Positions 49,557 through 62,856 of a DNA stretch of 64,000 nt are shown piece by piece. The position numbers and the translations under genes were made by a program. Each line of letters starts with the position of its first letter. Within the stretch, counting starts at the first letter, position 1. The notes under the pieces were generated by a model. The model was not told where the DNA came from. It made no database searches and saw nothing but the letters and a program-made list of their open reading frames with translations. The stretch covers positions 248,001-312,000 of the forward strand of contig NW_027475173.1 in NCBI RefSeq assembly GCF_051020985.1. Direction: 5' to 3'. This DNA is from Nomia melanderi. Its lineage: Eukaryota > Arthropoda > Insecta > Hymenoptera > Halictidae.

Positions 49557-49732
49557 TAGCACCCGACATATCACCAGATATATGCTAGATTATTACATGA
49601 CCCTGAGTGTCCGGCCCCATGAGACGGTGGTTTTTTTCGGCCCCTGGTGGTCCGAGGTCGTTCCCGCTGCACAGATTCATGCGCCAGAGCCTCGTGCAGA
49701 TAATTCACTTTGGTTTCTTGCGCTATCTCTAG
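49557..49732 (+). repeat. 176-bp monomer with a lengthened T run
   Basis: 'ggtggtttttttcggcc' has one more base than 'ggtggttttctcggcc'. It is copied at 54,282-54,457 in HOR-5 copy B. Confidence 0.88.
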
Positions 49733-52007
49733 TAGCACCCGAGATATCACCAGATATATATTGAATTTTCCCCAGACCCTGAGTGTCCGGCCCCATGAGA
49801 CTGTGGTTTTCTCGGCCCCTGGTGGTCCGAGGTCGTTCCCGCTGCACAGATTCATGCGCCAGGGCCTCCTACAGAAAATGCACATTGATTTATTGGGCTA
49901 TCTTTAATAGCACCCGGGATATCACCAGATATATATCGGATTTATCCCTGACACTGAGTGTCCGGCCCCATGAGACGGTGGTTGTGTCGGCCCCTGGTGG
50001 TCGAAGGTCGTTCCCGCTGCACAGATGCATGCGCCAGGGCTTCCTGCAGATAATTCACTTTGGTTTATTGCGCTATCTCTAACAGCACCCAAGATATCAC
50101 CAGATATATATTGGATTTTTCCCTGACCCTGAGTGTCCGGCCCCATGAGACGGTTGTTTTCTCGGCCCCTGGTGGTCCGACGTCGTTCCCGCTGCACAGA
50201 TGCATGCGCCAGGGCCTCCTGCAGATAATTCACTTTGGTTTATTGCGCTATCTCTAATAGCACCCGAGATATCACCAGATATTTATTGGCTTTTCCCCTT
50301 ACCCTGAGTGTCCGGCCCCATGAGACGGTGGTTTTCTCGGCCCCTGGTGGTCCGAGGTCGTTCCCGCTGGCCAGATTCATGCGCCAGGGCCTCCTACAGA
50401 CAATGCACTTTGATTTATTGCGCTATCTGTAATAGCACCCGAGATATCACCAGATATATATTGGATTTTTCCCTGACATTGAATGTCCGGCCCCATGAGA
50501 CGGTGGTTTTCTCGGCCCCTGGTGGTCCGAGGTCGTTCCCGCTGGCCAGATTCATGCGCCAGGGCCTCCTACAGAAAATGCACATTGATTTATTGGGCTA
50601 TCTGTAATAGCACCCGAGATATCACCAGATATATATTGGATTTTTCCCTGACACTGAATGTCCGGCCCCATGAGACGGTGGTTTTCTCGACCCCTGCTGG
50701 TCCGAGGTCGTTCCCGCTGCACAGATTCATGCCCCAGGGCCTTCTATAGATAATTCACTTTGATTTATTTCTCTACCTCTAATAGCACCCGACATATCAC
50801 CAGATATATATTGAATTTTTCCCCGACCCTGAGTGTCCGGCCCCATGTGTCGGTGGTTTTCTCGGCTCCTGGTAGTCCGAGGTCGATCCCGCTGCACAGA
50901 TTCATGCCCCAGGGCCTCCTTCAGACAATGCACTTTGATTTACTGCGCTGTATGTAAGAGCACCCGAGATATCACCAGATATATATTGGATTTTCCCCCG
51001 ACCCTGAGTGTCCGGCCCCATGAGACGGTGGTTGTGTCGGCCCCTGGTGGTCGGAGGTCGTTCCCGCTGCACAGATGCATGCGCCAGGGCCTCCTACAGA
51101 CAATGCACTTTGGTTTATTGCGCTATCTGTAATAGCACCCGAGATATCACCAGATACATTTTGGATCTTTCCCTGACCCTGAGTGTCCGGCCCCATGAGA
51201 CGGTGGTTTTCTAGGCCCCTGGTGGTCCGAGGTCGTTCCCGCTGCACAGATTCATGCGCCAGGGCCTCCTACAGAAAATGCACATTGATTTATTGGGCTA
51301 TCTGTAATAGCACCCGGGATATCACCAGATATATTTCGGATTTTTCCCTGACACTGAGTGTCCGGCCCCATGAGACGGTGGTTTTCTCGGCCCCTGGTGG
51401 TCGGAGGTCGTTCCCACTGCACAGATGCATGCTCCAGGGCCTCCTGCAGACAATGCACTTTGATTTATTGCGCTATCTGTAATAGTACCCGAGATATCAC
51501 CAGATATATATTTGATTTTCACCAGACCCTGTGTGTCCGGACCCATGAGACGGTGGTTTTCTCGGCCCCTGGTGGTCCGAGGTCGTTCCCGCTGCCCAGA
51601 TTCATGCGCCAGGGCTTCCTACAGACAATGCACTTTGGTTTATTGCGCTATGTGTAATAGCACCCGAGATATCACCAGATATATATTGGATTTTCCCCTG
51701 ACCCTGAGTGTCCGGACCCATGAGACGGTGGTTTTCTCGGCCCCTGGTGGTCTGAGGTCGTTCCCGCTGCACAGATGCATGCGCCAGGGCTTCCTGCAGA
51801 TAATTCACTTTGGTTTATTGCGCTATCTCTAACAGCACCCAAGATATCACCAGATATATATTGGATTTTTCCCTGACCCTGAGTGTCCGGCCCCATGAGA
51901 CGGTTGTTTTCTCGGCCCCTGGTGGTCCGACGTCGTTCCCGCTGCACAGATTCATGCGCCAGGGCCTCCTACAGACAATGCACTTTGATTTATTGCGCTA
52001 TCTGTAA

Positions 52008-52181
52008 TAGCACCCGAGATATCACCAGATATATTTGGATTTTTCCCTGACCCTGAGTGTCCGGCCCCATGAGACGTTGGTTTACTCGGTCCCTGGTGGT
52101 CGGAGGTCGTTCCCGCTGCACAGATTCATGCGCCAGGGCCTCCTGCAGATAATTCACTTTGGTTTATTGCGCTATCTGTAA
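52008..52181 (+). repeat. 174-bp monomer with 'gatatatttgg'
   Basis: One base is missing from the AT run after 'caccag'. It is copied at 56,733-56,906 and 58,832-59,005, and so present in three successive HOR-5 copies. Confidence 0.88.
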
Positions 52182-52356
52182 TAGCACAAGAGATATCACC
52201 AGATATATATTGGATTTTTCCCTGACCCTGACAGTCCGGCCCCATGTGTCGATGGTTTTCTCGGTCCCTCGTGGTCCGAGTTATATCCCGCTGAACAGAT
52301 TCATGCGCCAGGGTTTCCTGCAGACAATTCACTTTGGTTTATTGCGCTATCTGTAA
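52182..52356 (+). repeat. 'tagcacaagag' marker monomer, first occurrence
   Basis: The boundary reads 'tagcacaagagatatc' in place of 'tagcacccgagatatc'. The same monomer also has 'catgtgtcgatgg' and 'tccctcgtggtccgag'. Later copies start at 56,907, 59,006, 60,231, 61,456 (start only), 62,682 ('tagcagaag') and 63,907. Confidence 0.88.
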
Positions 52357-53231
52357 TAGCACCCGACATATCACCAGATACATATTGGATTTTTCCCCGA
52401 CCCTGATTGTCCGGCCCAATGAGAGGGTGGTTTTCTCGGCCTCTGGTGGTCCGAGGTCGTTCCCGCTGCACAGATTCATGCGCCAGGGCCTCCTACAGAC
52501 AATGCACTTCGATTCGTTGCACTATCTGTAATAGCACCCGAGATATCACCAGATATATATTGGATTTTTCCATGACCCTGAGTGTCCGGCCCCGTGAGAC
52601 TGCGGTTTTCTCGGCCCCTGGTGGTCCGAGGTCGTTCCTGCTGGCCAGATTCATTCGCCTGGGCCTCCTACAGACAATGCACTTTGATTTATTGCGCTAT
52701 CTGTAATAGCACCCGAGATATCACCAGATATATATTGGATTTTCCCCTGACCCTGAGTGTCCGGACCCATGAGACGGTGGTTTTCTCGGCCCCTGGTGGT
52801 CCGATGTCGTTCCCGCTGGCCAGATACATGCGCCAGGGCCTCCTACAGACAATGCACTTTGATTCGTTGCACTATCTGTAATAGCACCCGAGATATCACC
52901 AGATATATATTGGATTTTCCCCTGACCCTGATTGTCCGGACCCATGAGACGGTGGTTTTCTCGGCCCCTGGTGGTCGGAGGTCGTTCCTGCCGGCCAGAT
53001 TCATTCGCCTGGGCCTCCTACAGAGAATGCACTTTGATTTATTGCGCTATCTGTAATAGCACCCGAGATATCACCAGATATATATTGGATTTTCCCCTGA
53101 CCCTGAGTGTCCGGACCCATGAGACGGTGGTTTTCTCGGCCCCTCGTGGTCCGAGGTCGTTCCCGCTGCACAGATTCATTCGCCTGGGCCTCCTACAGAC
53201 AATGCACTTTGATTTATTGCGCTATCTGTAA

Positions 53232-56200
53232 TAGCACCCGAGATATCACCAGATATATATTGGATTTTTCCCTGACCCTGAGTGTCCGGCCCCATGAGAC
53301 GGTTGTTTTCTCGGCCCCTGGTAGTGCGAGGTCGTTCCTGCTGCACAGATTCATGCGCCAGAGCCTCCTGCAGATAATTCACTTTGGTTTCTTGCGCTAT
53401 CTCTAGTAGCACCCGAGATATCACCAGATATATATTGAATTTTCCCCAGACCCTGAGTGTCCGGCCCCATCAGACTGTGGTTTTCTCGGCCCCTGGTGGT
53501 CCGAGGTCGTTCCCGCTGCACAGATTCATGCGCCAGGGCCTCCTACAGCAAATGCACATTGATTTATCGGGCTATCTGTAATAGCACCCGAGATATCACC
53601 AGATATATATCGGATTTTTCCCTGACACTGAGTGTCCGGCCCCATGAGACTGTGGTTTTCTCGGCCCCTGGTGGTCCGAGGTCGTTCCCGCTGCACAGAT
53701 TCATGCGCCAGAGCCTCCTGCAGATAATTCACTTTGGTTTATTGCGCTATCTCTAATAGCACCCGAGATATCACCAGATATTTATTGGCTTTTCCCCTGA
53801 CCCTGAGTGTCCGGCCCCATGAGACGGTGGTTTTCTCGGGCCCTGGTGGCCCGAGGTCGTTCCCGCTGCACAGATTCATGCGCCAGGGCCTCCTATAGAT
53901 AATTCACTTTGATTTATTTCTCTACCTCTAATAGCACCCGACATATCACCAGATATATATTGAATTTTTCCCCGACCCTGAGTGTCCGGCCCCATGTGTC
54001 GGTGGTTTTCTCGGCTCCTGGTAGTCCGAGGTCGATCCCGCTGCACAGATTCATGCGCCAGGGCCTCCTGCAGATAATTCACTTTGGTTTATTGCGCTAT
54101 CTGTAATAGCACCCGAGATATCACCAGATATATATTGGATTTTTCCCTGACACTGAATGTCCGGCCCCATGAGACGGTGGTTTTCTCTTCCCCTGGTGAT
54201 CCAAGGTCGTTCCCGCTGCACAGATTCATGCGCCAGGGCCTCTTGCAGATAATTCACTTTGGTTTATTGCGCTATCTCTAATAGCACCCGACATATCACC
54301 AGATATATGCTAGATTATTACATGACCCTGAGTGTCCGGCCCCATGAGACGGTGGTTTTTTTCGGCCCCTGGTGGTCCGAGGTCGTTCCCGCTGCACAGA
54401 TTCATGCGCCAGAGCCTCGTGCAGATAATTCACTTTGGTTTCTTGCGCTATCTCTAGTAGCACCCGAGATATCACCAGATATATATTGAATTTTCCCCAG
54501 ACCCTGAGTGTCCGGCCCCATGAGACTGTGGTTTTCTCGGCCCCTGGTGGTCCGAGGTCGTTCCCGCTGCACAGATTCATGCGCCAGGGCCTCCTACAGA
54601 AAATGCACATTGATTTATTGGGCTATCTTTAATAGCACCCGGGATATCACCAGATATATATCGGATTTATCCCTGACACTGAGTGTCCGGCCCCATGAGA
54701 CGGTGGTTGTGTCGGCCCCTGGTGGTCGAAGGTCGTTCCCGCTGCACAGATGCATGCGCCAGGGCTTCCTGCAGATAATTCACTTTGGTTTATTGCGCTA
54801 TCTCTAACAGCACCCAAGATATCACCAGATATATATTGGATTTTTCCCTGACCCTGAGTGTCCGGCCCCATGAGACGGTTGTTTTCTCGGCCCCTGGTGG
54901 TCCGACGTCGTTCCCGCTGCACAGATGCATGCGCCAGGGCCTCCTGCAGATAATTCACTTTGGTTTATTGCGCTATCTCTAATAGCACCCGAGATATCAC
55001 CAGATATTTATTGGCTTTTCCCCTTACCCTGAGTGTCCGGCCCCATGAGACGGTGGTTTTCTCGGCCCCTGGTGGTCCGAGGTCGTTCCCGCTGGCCAGA
55101 TTCATGCGCCAGGGCCTCCTACAGACAATGCACTTTGATTTATTGCGCTATCTGTAATAGCACCCGAGATATCACCAGATATATATTGGATTTTTCCCTG
55201 ACATTGAATGTCCGGCCCCATGAGACGGTGGTTTTCTCGGCCCCTGGTGGTCCGAGGTCGTTCCCGCTGGCCAGATTCATGCGCCAGGGCCTCCTACAGA
55301 AAATGCACATTGATTTATTGGGCTATCTGTAATAGCACCCGAGATATCACCAGATATATATTGGATTTTTCCCTGACACTGAATGTCCGGCCCCATGAGA
55401 CGGTGGTTTTCTCGACCCCTGCTGGTCCGAGGTCGTTCCCGCTGCACAGATTCATGCCCCAGGGCCTTCTATAGATAATTCACTTTGATTTATTTCTCTA
55501 CCTCTAATAGCACCCGACATATCACCAGATATATATTGAATTTTTCCCCGACCCTGAGTGTCCGGCCCCATGTGTCGGTGGTTTTCTCGGCTCCTGGTAG
55601 TCCGAGGTCGATCCCGCTGCACAGATTCATGCCCCAGGGCCTCCTTCAGACAATGCACTTTGATTTACTGCGCTGTATGTAAGAGCACCCGAGATATCAC
55701 CAGATATATATTGGATTTTCCCCCGACCCTGAGTGTCCGGCCCCATGAGACGGTGGTTGTGTCGGCCCCTGGTGGTCGGAGGTCGTTCCCGCTGCACAGA
55801 TGCATGCGCCAGGGCCTCCTACAGACAATGCACTTTGGTTTATTGCGCTATCTGTAATAGCACCCGAGATATCACCAGATACATTTTGGATCTTTCCCTG
55901 ACCCTGAGTGTCCGGCCCCATGAGACGGTGGTTTTCTCGGCCCCTGGTGGTCCGAGGTCGTTCCCGCTGCACAGATTCATGCGCCAGGGCCTCCTACAGA
56001 AAATGCACATTGATTTATTGGGCTATCTGTAATAGCACCCGGGATATCACCAGATATATTTCGGATTTTTCCCTGACACTGAGTGTCCGGCCCCATGAGA
56101 CGGTGGTTTTCTCGGCCCCTGGTGGTCGGAGGTCGTTCCCACTGCACAGATGCATGCTCCAGGGCCTCCTGCAGACAATGCACTTTGATTTATTGCGCTA

Positions 56201-57956
56201 TCTGTAATAGTACCCGAGATATCACCAGATATATATTTGATTTTCACCAGACCCTGTGTGTCCGGACCCATGAGACGGTGGTTTTCTCGGCCCCTGGTGG
56301 TCCGAGGTCGTTCCCGCTGCCCAGATTCATGCGCCAGGGCTTCCTACAGACAATGCACTTTGGTTTATTGCGCTATGTGTAATAGCACCCGAGATATCAC
56401 CAGATATATATTGGATTTTCCCCTGACCCTGAGTGTCCGGACCCATGAGACGGTGGTTTTCTCGGCCCCTGGTGGTCTGAGGTCGTTCCCGCTGCACAGA
56501 TGCATGCGCCAGGGCTTCCTGCAGATAATTCACTTCGGTTTATTGCGCTATCTCTAACAGCACCCAAGATATCACCAGATATATATTGGATTTTTCCCTG
56601 ACCCTGAGTGTCCGGCCCCATGAGACGGTTGTTTTCTCGGCCCCTGGTGGTCCGACGTCGTTCCCGCTGCACAGATTCATGCGCCAGGGCCTCCTACAGA
56701 CAATGCACTTTGATTTATTGCGCTATCTGTAATAGCACCCGAGATATCACCAGATATATTTGGATTTTTCCCTGACCCTGAGTGTCCGGCCCCATGAGAC
56801 GTTGGTTTACTCGGTCCCTGGTGGTCGGAGGTCGTTCCCGCTGCACAGATTCATGCGCCAGGGCCTCCTGCAGATAATTCACTTTGGTTTATTGCGCTAT
56901 CTGTAATAGCACAAGAGATATCACCAGATATATATTGGATTTTTCCCTGACCCTGACAGTCCGGCCCCATGTGTCGATGGTTTTCTCGGTCCCTCGTGGT
57001 CCGAGTTATATCCCGCTGAACAGATTCATGCGCCAGGGTTTCCTGCAGACAATTCACTTTGGTTTATTGCGCTATCTGTAATAGCACCCGACATATCACC
57101 AGATACATATTGGATTTTTCCCCGACCCTGATTGTCCGGCCCAATGAGAGGGTGGTTTTCTCGGCCTCTGGTGGTCCGAGGTCGTTCCCGCTGCACAGAT
57201 TCATGCGCCAGGGCCTCCTACAGACAATGCACTTCGATTCGTTGCACTATCTGTAATAGCACCCGAGATATCACCAGATATATATTGGATTTTTCCATGA
57301 CCCTGAGTGTCCGGCCCCGTGAGACTGCGGTTTTCTCGGCCCCTGGTGGTCCGAGGTCGTTCCTGCTGGCCAGATTCATTCGCCTGGGCCTCCTACAGAC
57401 AATGCACTTTGATTTATTGCGCTATCTGTAATAGCACCCGAGATATCACCAGATATATATTGGATTTTCCCCTGACCCTGAGTGTCCGGACCCATGAGAC
57501 GGTGGTTTTCTCGGCCCCTGGTGGTCCGATGTCGTTCCCGCTGGCCAGATACATGCGCCAGGGCCTCCTACAGACAATGCACTTTGATTCGTTGCACTAT
57601 CTGTAATAGCACCCGAGATATCACCAGATATATATTGGATTTTCCCCTGACCCTGATTGTCCGGACCCATGAGACGGTGGTTTTCTCGGCCCCTGGTGGT
57701 CGGAGGTCGTTCCTGCCGGCCAGATTCATTCGCCTGGGCCTCCTACAGAGAATGCACTTTGATTTATTGCGCTATCTGTAATAGCACCCGAGATATCACC
57801 AGATATATATTGGATTTTCCCCTGACCCTGAGTGTCCGGACCCATGAGACGGTGGTTTTCTCGGCCCCTGGTGGTCGGAGGTCGTTCCCGCTGCACAGAT
57901 GCATGCGCCAGGGCCTCCTACAGACAATGCACTTTGGTTTATTGCGCTATCTGTAA
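53232..57956 (+). repeat. HOR-5 copy B: 27 monomers, 4,725 bp
   Basis: It lies directly after copy A and is nearly identical to it up to about 57,866. Its last monomer (57,782-57,956) is a hybrid. It begins like 53,057 ('gtccggacccatgag') and ends like 55,780-55,857 ('gtggtcggagg', 'agatgcatgcgcc'). From there the array re-enters the HOR 2,099 bp back. Confidence 0.93.
57782..57956 (+). repeat. Hybrid monomer at the HOR-5 B/C junction
   Basis: The left part matches the monomer at 53,057. The right part matches 55,780-55,857. The switch lies between about 57,850 and 57,870, in the shared 'tcggcccctggtgg' stretch. Confidence 0.85.
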
Positions 57957-60055
57957 TAGCACCCGAGATATCACCAGATACATTTTGGATCTTTCCCTGA
58001 CCCTGAGTGTCCGGCCCCATGAGACGGTGGTTTTCTCGGCCCCTGGTGGTCCGAGGTCGTTCCCGCTGCACAGATTCATGCGCCAGGGCCTCCTACAGAA
58101 AATGCACATTGATTTATTGGGCTATCTGTAATAGCACCCGGGATATCACCAGATATATTTCGGATTTTTCCCTGACACTGAGTGTCCGGCCCCATGAGAC
58201 GGTGGTTTTCTCGGCCCCTGGTGGTCGGAGGTCGTTCCCACTGCACAGATGCATGCTCCAGGGCCTCCTGCAGACAATGCACTTTGATTTATTGCGCTAT
58301 CTGTAATAGTACCCGAGATATCACCAGATATATATTTGATTTTCACCAGACCCTGTGTGTCCGGACCCATGAGACGGTGGTTTTCTCGGCCCCTGGTGGT
58401 CCGAGGTCGTTCCCGCTGCCCAGATTCATGCGCCAGGGCTTCCTACAGACAATGCACTTTGGTTTATTGCGCTATGTGTAATAGCACCCGAGATATCACC
58501 AGATATATATTGGATTTTCCCCTGACCCTGAGTGTCCGGACCCATGAGACGGTGGTTTTCTCGGCCCCTGGTGGTCTGAGGTCGTTCCCGCTGCACAGAT
58601 GCATGCGCCAGGGCTTCCTGCAGATAATTCACTTCGGTTTATTGCGCTATCTCTAACAGCACCCAAGATATCACCAGATATATATTGGATTTTTCCCTGA
58701 CCCTGAGTGTCCGGCCCCATGAGACGGTTGTTTTCTCGGCCCCTGGTGGTCCGACGTCGTTCCCGCTGCACAGATTCATGCGCCAGGGCCTCCTACAGAC
58801 AATGCACTTTGATTTATTGCGCTATCTGTAATAGCACCCGAGATATCACCAGATATATTTGGATTTTTCCCTGACCCTGAGTGTCCGGCCCCATGAGACG
58901 TTGGTTTACTCGGTCCCTGGTGGTCGGAGGTCGTTCCCGCTGCACAGATTCATGCGCCAGGGCCTCCTGCAGATAATTCACTTTGGTTTATTGCGCTATC
59001 TGTAATAGCACAAGAGATATCACCAGATATATATTGGATTTTTCCCTGACCCTGACAGTCCGGCCCCATGTGTCGATGGTTTTCTCGGTCCCTCGTGGTC
59101 CGAGTTATATCCCGCTGAACAGATTCATGCGCCAGGGTTTCCTGCAGACAATTCACTTTGGTTTATTGCGCTATCTGTAATAGCACCCGACATATCACCA
59201 GATACATATTGGATTTTTCCCCGACCCTGATTGTCCGGCCCAATGAGAGGGTGGTTTTCTCGGCCTCTGGTGGTCCGAGGTCGTTCCCGCTGCACAGATT
59301 CATGCGCCAGGGCCTCCTACAGACAATGCACTTCGATTCGTTGCACTATCTGTAATAGCACCCGAGATATCACCAGATATATATTGGATTTTTCCATGAC
59401 CCTGAGTGTCCGGCCCCGTGAGACTGCGGTTTTCTCGGCCCCTGGTGGTCCGAGGTCGTTCCTGCTGGCCAGATTCATTCGCCTGGGCCTCCTACAGACA
59501 ATGCACTTTGATTTATTGCGCTATCTGTAATAGCACCCGAGATATCACCAGATATATATTGGATTTTCCCCTGACCCTGAGTGTCCGGACCCATGAGACG
59601 GTGGTTTTCTCGGCCCCTGGTGGTCCGATGTCGTTCCCGCTGGCCAGATACATGCGCCAGGGCCTCCTACAGACAATGCACTTTGATTCGTTGCACTATC
59701 TGTAATAGCACCCGAGATATCACCAGATATATATTGGATTTTCCCCTGACCCTGATTGTCCGGACCCATGAGACGGTGGTTTTCTCGGCCCCTGGTGGTC
59801 GGAGGTCGTTCCTGCCGGCCAGATTCATTCGCCTGGGCCTCCTACAGAGAATGCACTTTGATTTATTGCGCTATCTGTAATAGCACCCGAGATATCACCA
59901 GATATATATTGGATTTTCCCCTGACCCTGAGTGTCCGGACCCATGAGACGGTGGTTTTCTCGGCCCCTCGTGGTCCGAGGTCGTTCCCGCTGCACAGATT
60001 CATTCGCCTGGGCCTCCTACAGACAATGCACTTTGATTTATTGCGCTATCTGTAA
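57957..60055 (+). repeat. HOR-5 copy C: 12 monomers, 2,099 bp
   Basis: Parallel to 55,858-57,956 at offset 2,099 until about 59,95x. It then ends like copy A (59,880-60,110 matches 53,056-53,286). The 12-monomer segment is therefore present three times (about 51,055-53,146, 55,780-57,871 and 57,880-59,970). Its offset is 1 bp short of 12x175 because of the 174-bp unit at 58,832. Confidence 0.9.
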
Positions 60056-60405
60056 TAGCACCCGAGATATCACCAGATATATATTGGATTTTTCCCTGAC
60101 CCTGAGTGTCCGGCTCCATGAGACGGTGGTTTTCTCGGCCCCTGTTGGTCCGAGGTCGTTCCTGCTGCACAGATTCATGCGCCAGGGCCTCCTGCAGATA
60201 ATTCACTTTGGTTTATTGCGCTATCTGTAATAGCACAAGAGATATCACCAGATATATATTGGATTTTTCCCTGACCCTGACAGTCCGGCCTCATGTGTCG
60301 ATGGTTTTCTCGGTCCCTCGTGGTCCGAGTTCGATCCCGCTGAACAGATTCATGCGCCAGGGTTTCCTGCAGACAATTCACTTTGGTTTATTGCGCTATA
60401 TCTAA

Positions 60406-60580
60406 TAGCACCCGAGATATCACCAGATATTTGCTGGATTTTTACATGACCTTGGGTGACGGATTCCGAATATCTGTAATTTTCTCGGCCACTGGTGGTC
60501 CGAGGTCGTTCCTACGGCACATATTCATTCGCCTGGGCCTCCTACAGACAATGCACTTTGGTTTATTGCGCTATCTGTAA
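60406..60580 (+). repeat. Divergent-cassette monomer, copy 6
   Basis: The block is at 60,444-60,483 with 'ggattccgaatatctgtaat'. The start of this monomer reads 'gatatttgctgg' and the end 'cctacggcacatattc', so its flanks differ from the HOR-2 copies although the cassette is the same. Confidence 0.9.
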
Positions 60581-62505
60581 TAGCACCCGAGATATCACCA
60601 GATATATATTGGATTTTTCCCTGACCCTGAGTGTCCGGCTCCATGAGACGGTGATTTTCTCGGCCACTGGTTGTCCGAGGTCGTTCCTGCGGCACAGATT
60701 CATTCGGCAGTGCCTCCTACAGACAATGCACTTTGATTTATTGCGCTATCTCTAATAGCACCCGAGATATCACCAGATATATATTGGATTTTTCCCGGAC
60801 CCTGAGCGTCCGGCCCAATGAGACGGTGGTTTTCTCGGCCCCTGGTGGTCCGAGGTCGTTCCCGCTGCACAGATTCATGCGCCAGGGCCTCCTACAGACA
60901 ATGCACTTTGATTCGTTGCACTATCTGTAATAGCACCCGAGATATCACCAGATATATATTGGATTTTCCCCTGACCCTGAGTGTCCGGACCCATGAGACG
61001 GTGGTTTTCTCGGCCCCTGGTGGTCGGAGGTCGTTCCTGCCGGCCAGATTCATTCGCCTGGTCCTCCTACAGACAACGCACATTGATTTATTGCGCTATC
61101 TGTAATAGCACCCGAGATATCACCAGATATATACTGGATTTTCCCCTGACCCTGTGTGTCCGGACCCATGAGACGGTGGTTTTCTCGGCCCCTGGTGGTC
61201 CGAGGTCGTTCCCGCTGCACAGATTCATTCGCCTGGGCCTCCTACAGACAATGCACTTTGATTTATTGCGCTATCTCTAATAGCACCCGAGATATCACCA
61301 GATATATATTGGATTTTCCCCTGACCCTGAGTGTCCGGACCCATGAGACGGTGGTTTTCTCGGCCCCTGGTGGTCCGAGGTCGTTCCCGCTGGCCAGATA
61401 CATGCGCCAGGGCCTCCTACAGACAATGCACTTTGGTTTATTGCGCTATCTGTAATAGCACAAGAGATATCACCAGATATATATTGGATTTTCCCCTGAC
61501 CCTGAGTGTCCGGACCCATGAGACGGTGGTTTTCTCGGCCCCTGGTGGTCGGAGGTCGTTCCTGCCGGCCAGATTCATTCGCCTGGGCCTCCTACAGACA
61601 ATGCACTTTGATTTATTGCGCTATCTCTAATAGCACCCGAGATATCACCAGATATATATTGGATTTTTCCCGGACCCTGAGCGTCCGGCCCAATGAGACG
61701 GTGGTTTTCTCGGCCCCTGGTGGTCCGAGGTCGTTCCCGCTGCACAGATTCATGCGCCAGGGCCTCCTACAGACAATGCACTTTGATTCGTTGCACTATC
61801 TGTAATAGCACCCGAGATATCACCAGATATATATTGGATTTTCCCCTGACACTGAGTGTCCGGACCCATGAGACGGTGGTTTCCGCTGCCCCTGGTGGTC
61901 CGAGGTCGTTCCCGCTGCACAGATTCATTCGCCTGGGCCTCCTACAGACAATGCACTTTGATTTATTGCGCTATCTCTAATAGCACCCGAGATATCACCA
62001 GATATATATTGGATTTTCCCCTGACCCTGAGTGTCCGGACCCATGAGACGGTGGTTTTCTCGGCCCCTGGTGGTCGGAGGTCGTTCCTGCCGGCCAGATT
62101 CATTCGCCTGGGCCTCCTACAGACAATGCACTTTGATTTATTGCGCTATCTCTAATAGCACCCGAGATATCACCAGATATATATTGGATTTTCCCCTGAC
62201 ACTGAGTGTCCGGACCCATGAGACGGTGGTTTCCGCTGCCCCTGGTGGTCCGAGGTCGTTCCCGCTGCACAGATTCATTCGCCTGGGCCTCCTACAGACA
62301 ATGCACTTTGATTTATTACGCTATCTGTAATAGCACCCGAGATATCACCAGATATATATTGGATTTTTCCATGACCCTGAGTGTCCGGCCCCGTGAGACT
62401 GCGGTTTTCTCGGCCCCAGGTGGTCCGAGGTCGTTCCCGCTGCACAGATTCATGCGCCAGGGCCTCCTGCAGGTAATTCACATTGGTTTATTGCGTTATC
62501 TCTAA

Positions 62506-62681
62506 TAGCACCCGAGATATCACCAGATATATATTGAATTTTTCAACCGACCCTGAGTGTCCGGCGCCGTGAGACGCTGGTTTTCTCGGACCCTGGTGAT
62601 CCGAGGTCGTTCCCGCTGCACAGATTCATGCACCAGGGCCTCCTGCAGATAATTCACTTTGGTTTATTGCGCTATCTGTAA
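62506..62681 (+). repeat. 176-bp monomer with 'ttcaaccgaccctgag', third copy
   Basis: It carries the same +1 variant as 18,931 and 19,807, more than 42 kb away. It also shares 'cggaccctggtgatccgagg' and 'catgcaccagggcc' with 19,807-19,982, so it is the same monomer type. Confidence 0.87.
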
Positions 62682-62856
62682 TAGCAGAAGAGATATCACC
62701 AGATATATATCGGATTTTTCCCTGACCCTGACAGTCCGGCCCCATGTGTCGATGGTTTTCTCGGTCCCTCGTGGTCCGAGTTCGATCCTGCTGAACAGAT
62801 TCATGCGCCAGGGTTTCCTGCAGACAATTCACTTTGGTTTATTGCGCTATCTCTAA

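Larger units (their letters stand above)
48507..53231 (+). repeat. HOR-5 copy A: 27 monomers, 4,725 bp
   Basis: Every monomer from 48,507 to about 53,146 has a match exactly 4,725 bp downstream, including rare features such as the 176-bp 'ggtttttttcgg' unit (49,557/54,282), the 174-bp 'gatatatttgg' unit (52,008/56,733) and 'gagttatatcccgctgaac' (52,278/57,003). I found two substitutions: 51,213 a for c at 55,938, and 51,811 t for c at 56,536. The length is exactly 27x175 because one +1 and one -1 unit cancel. Confidence 0.94.
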
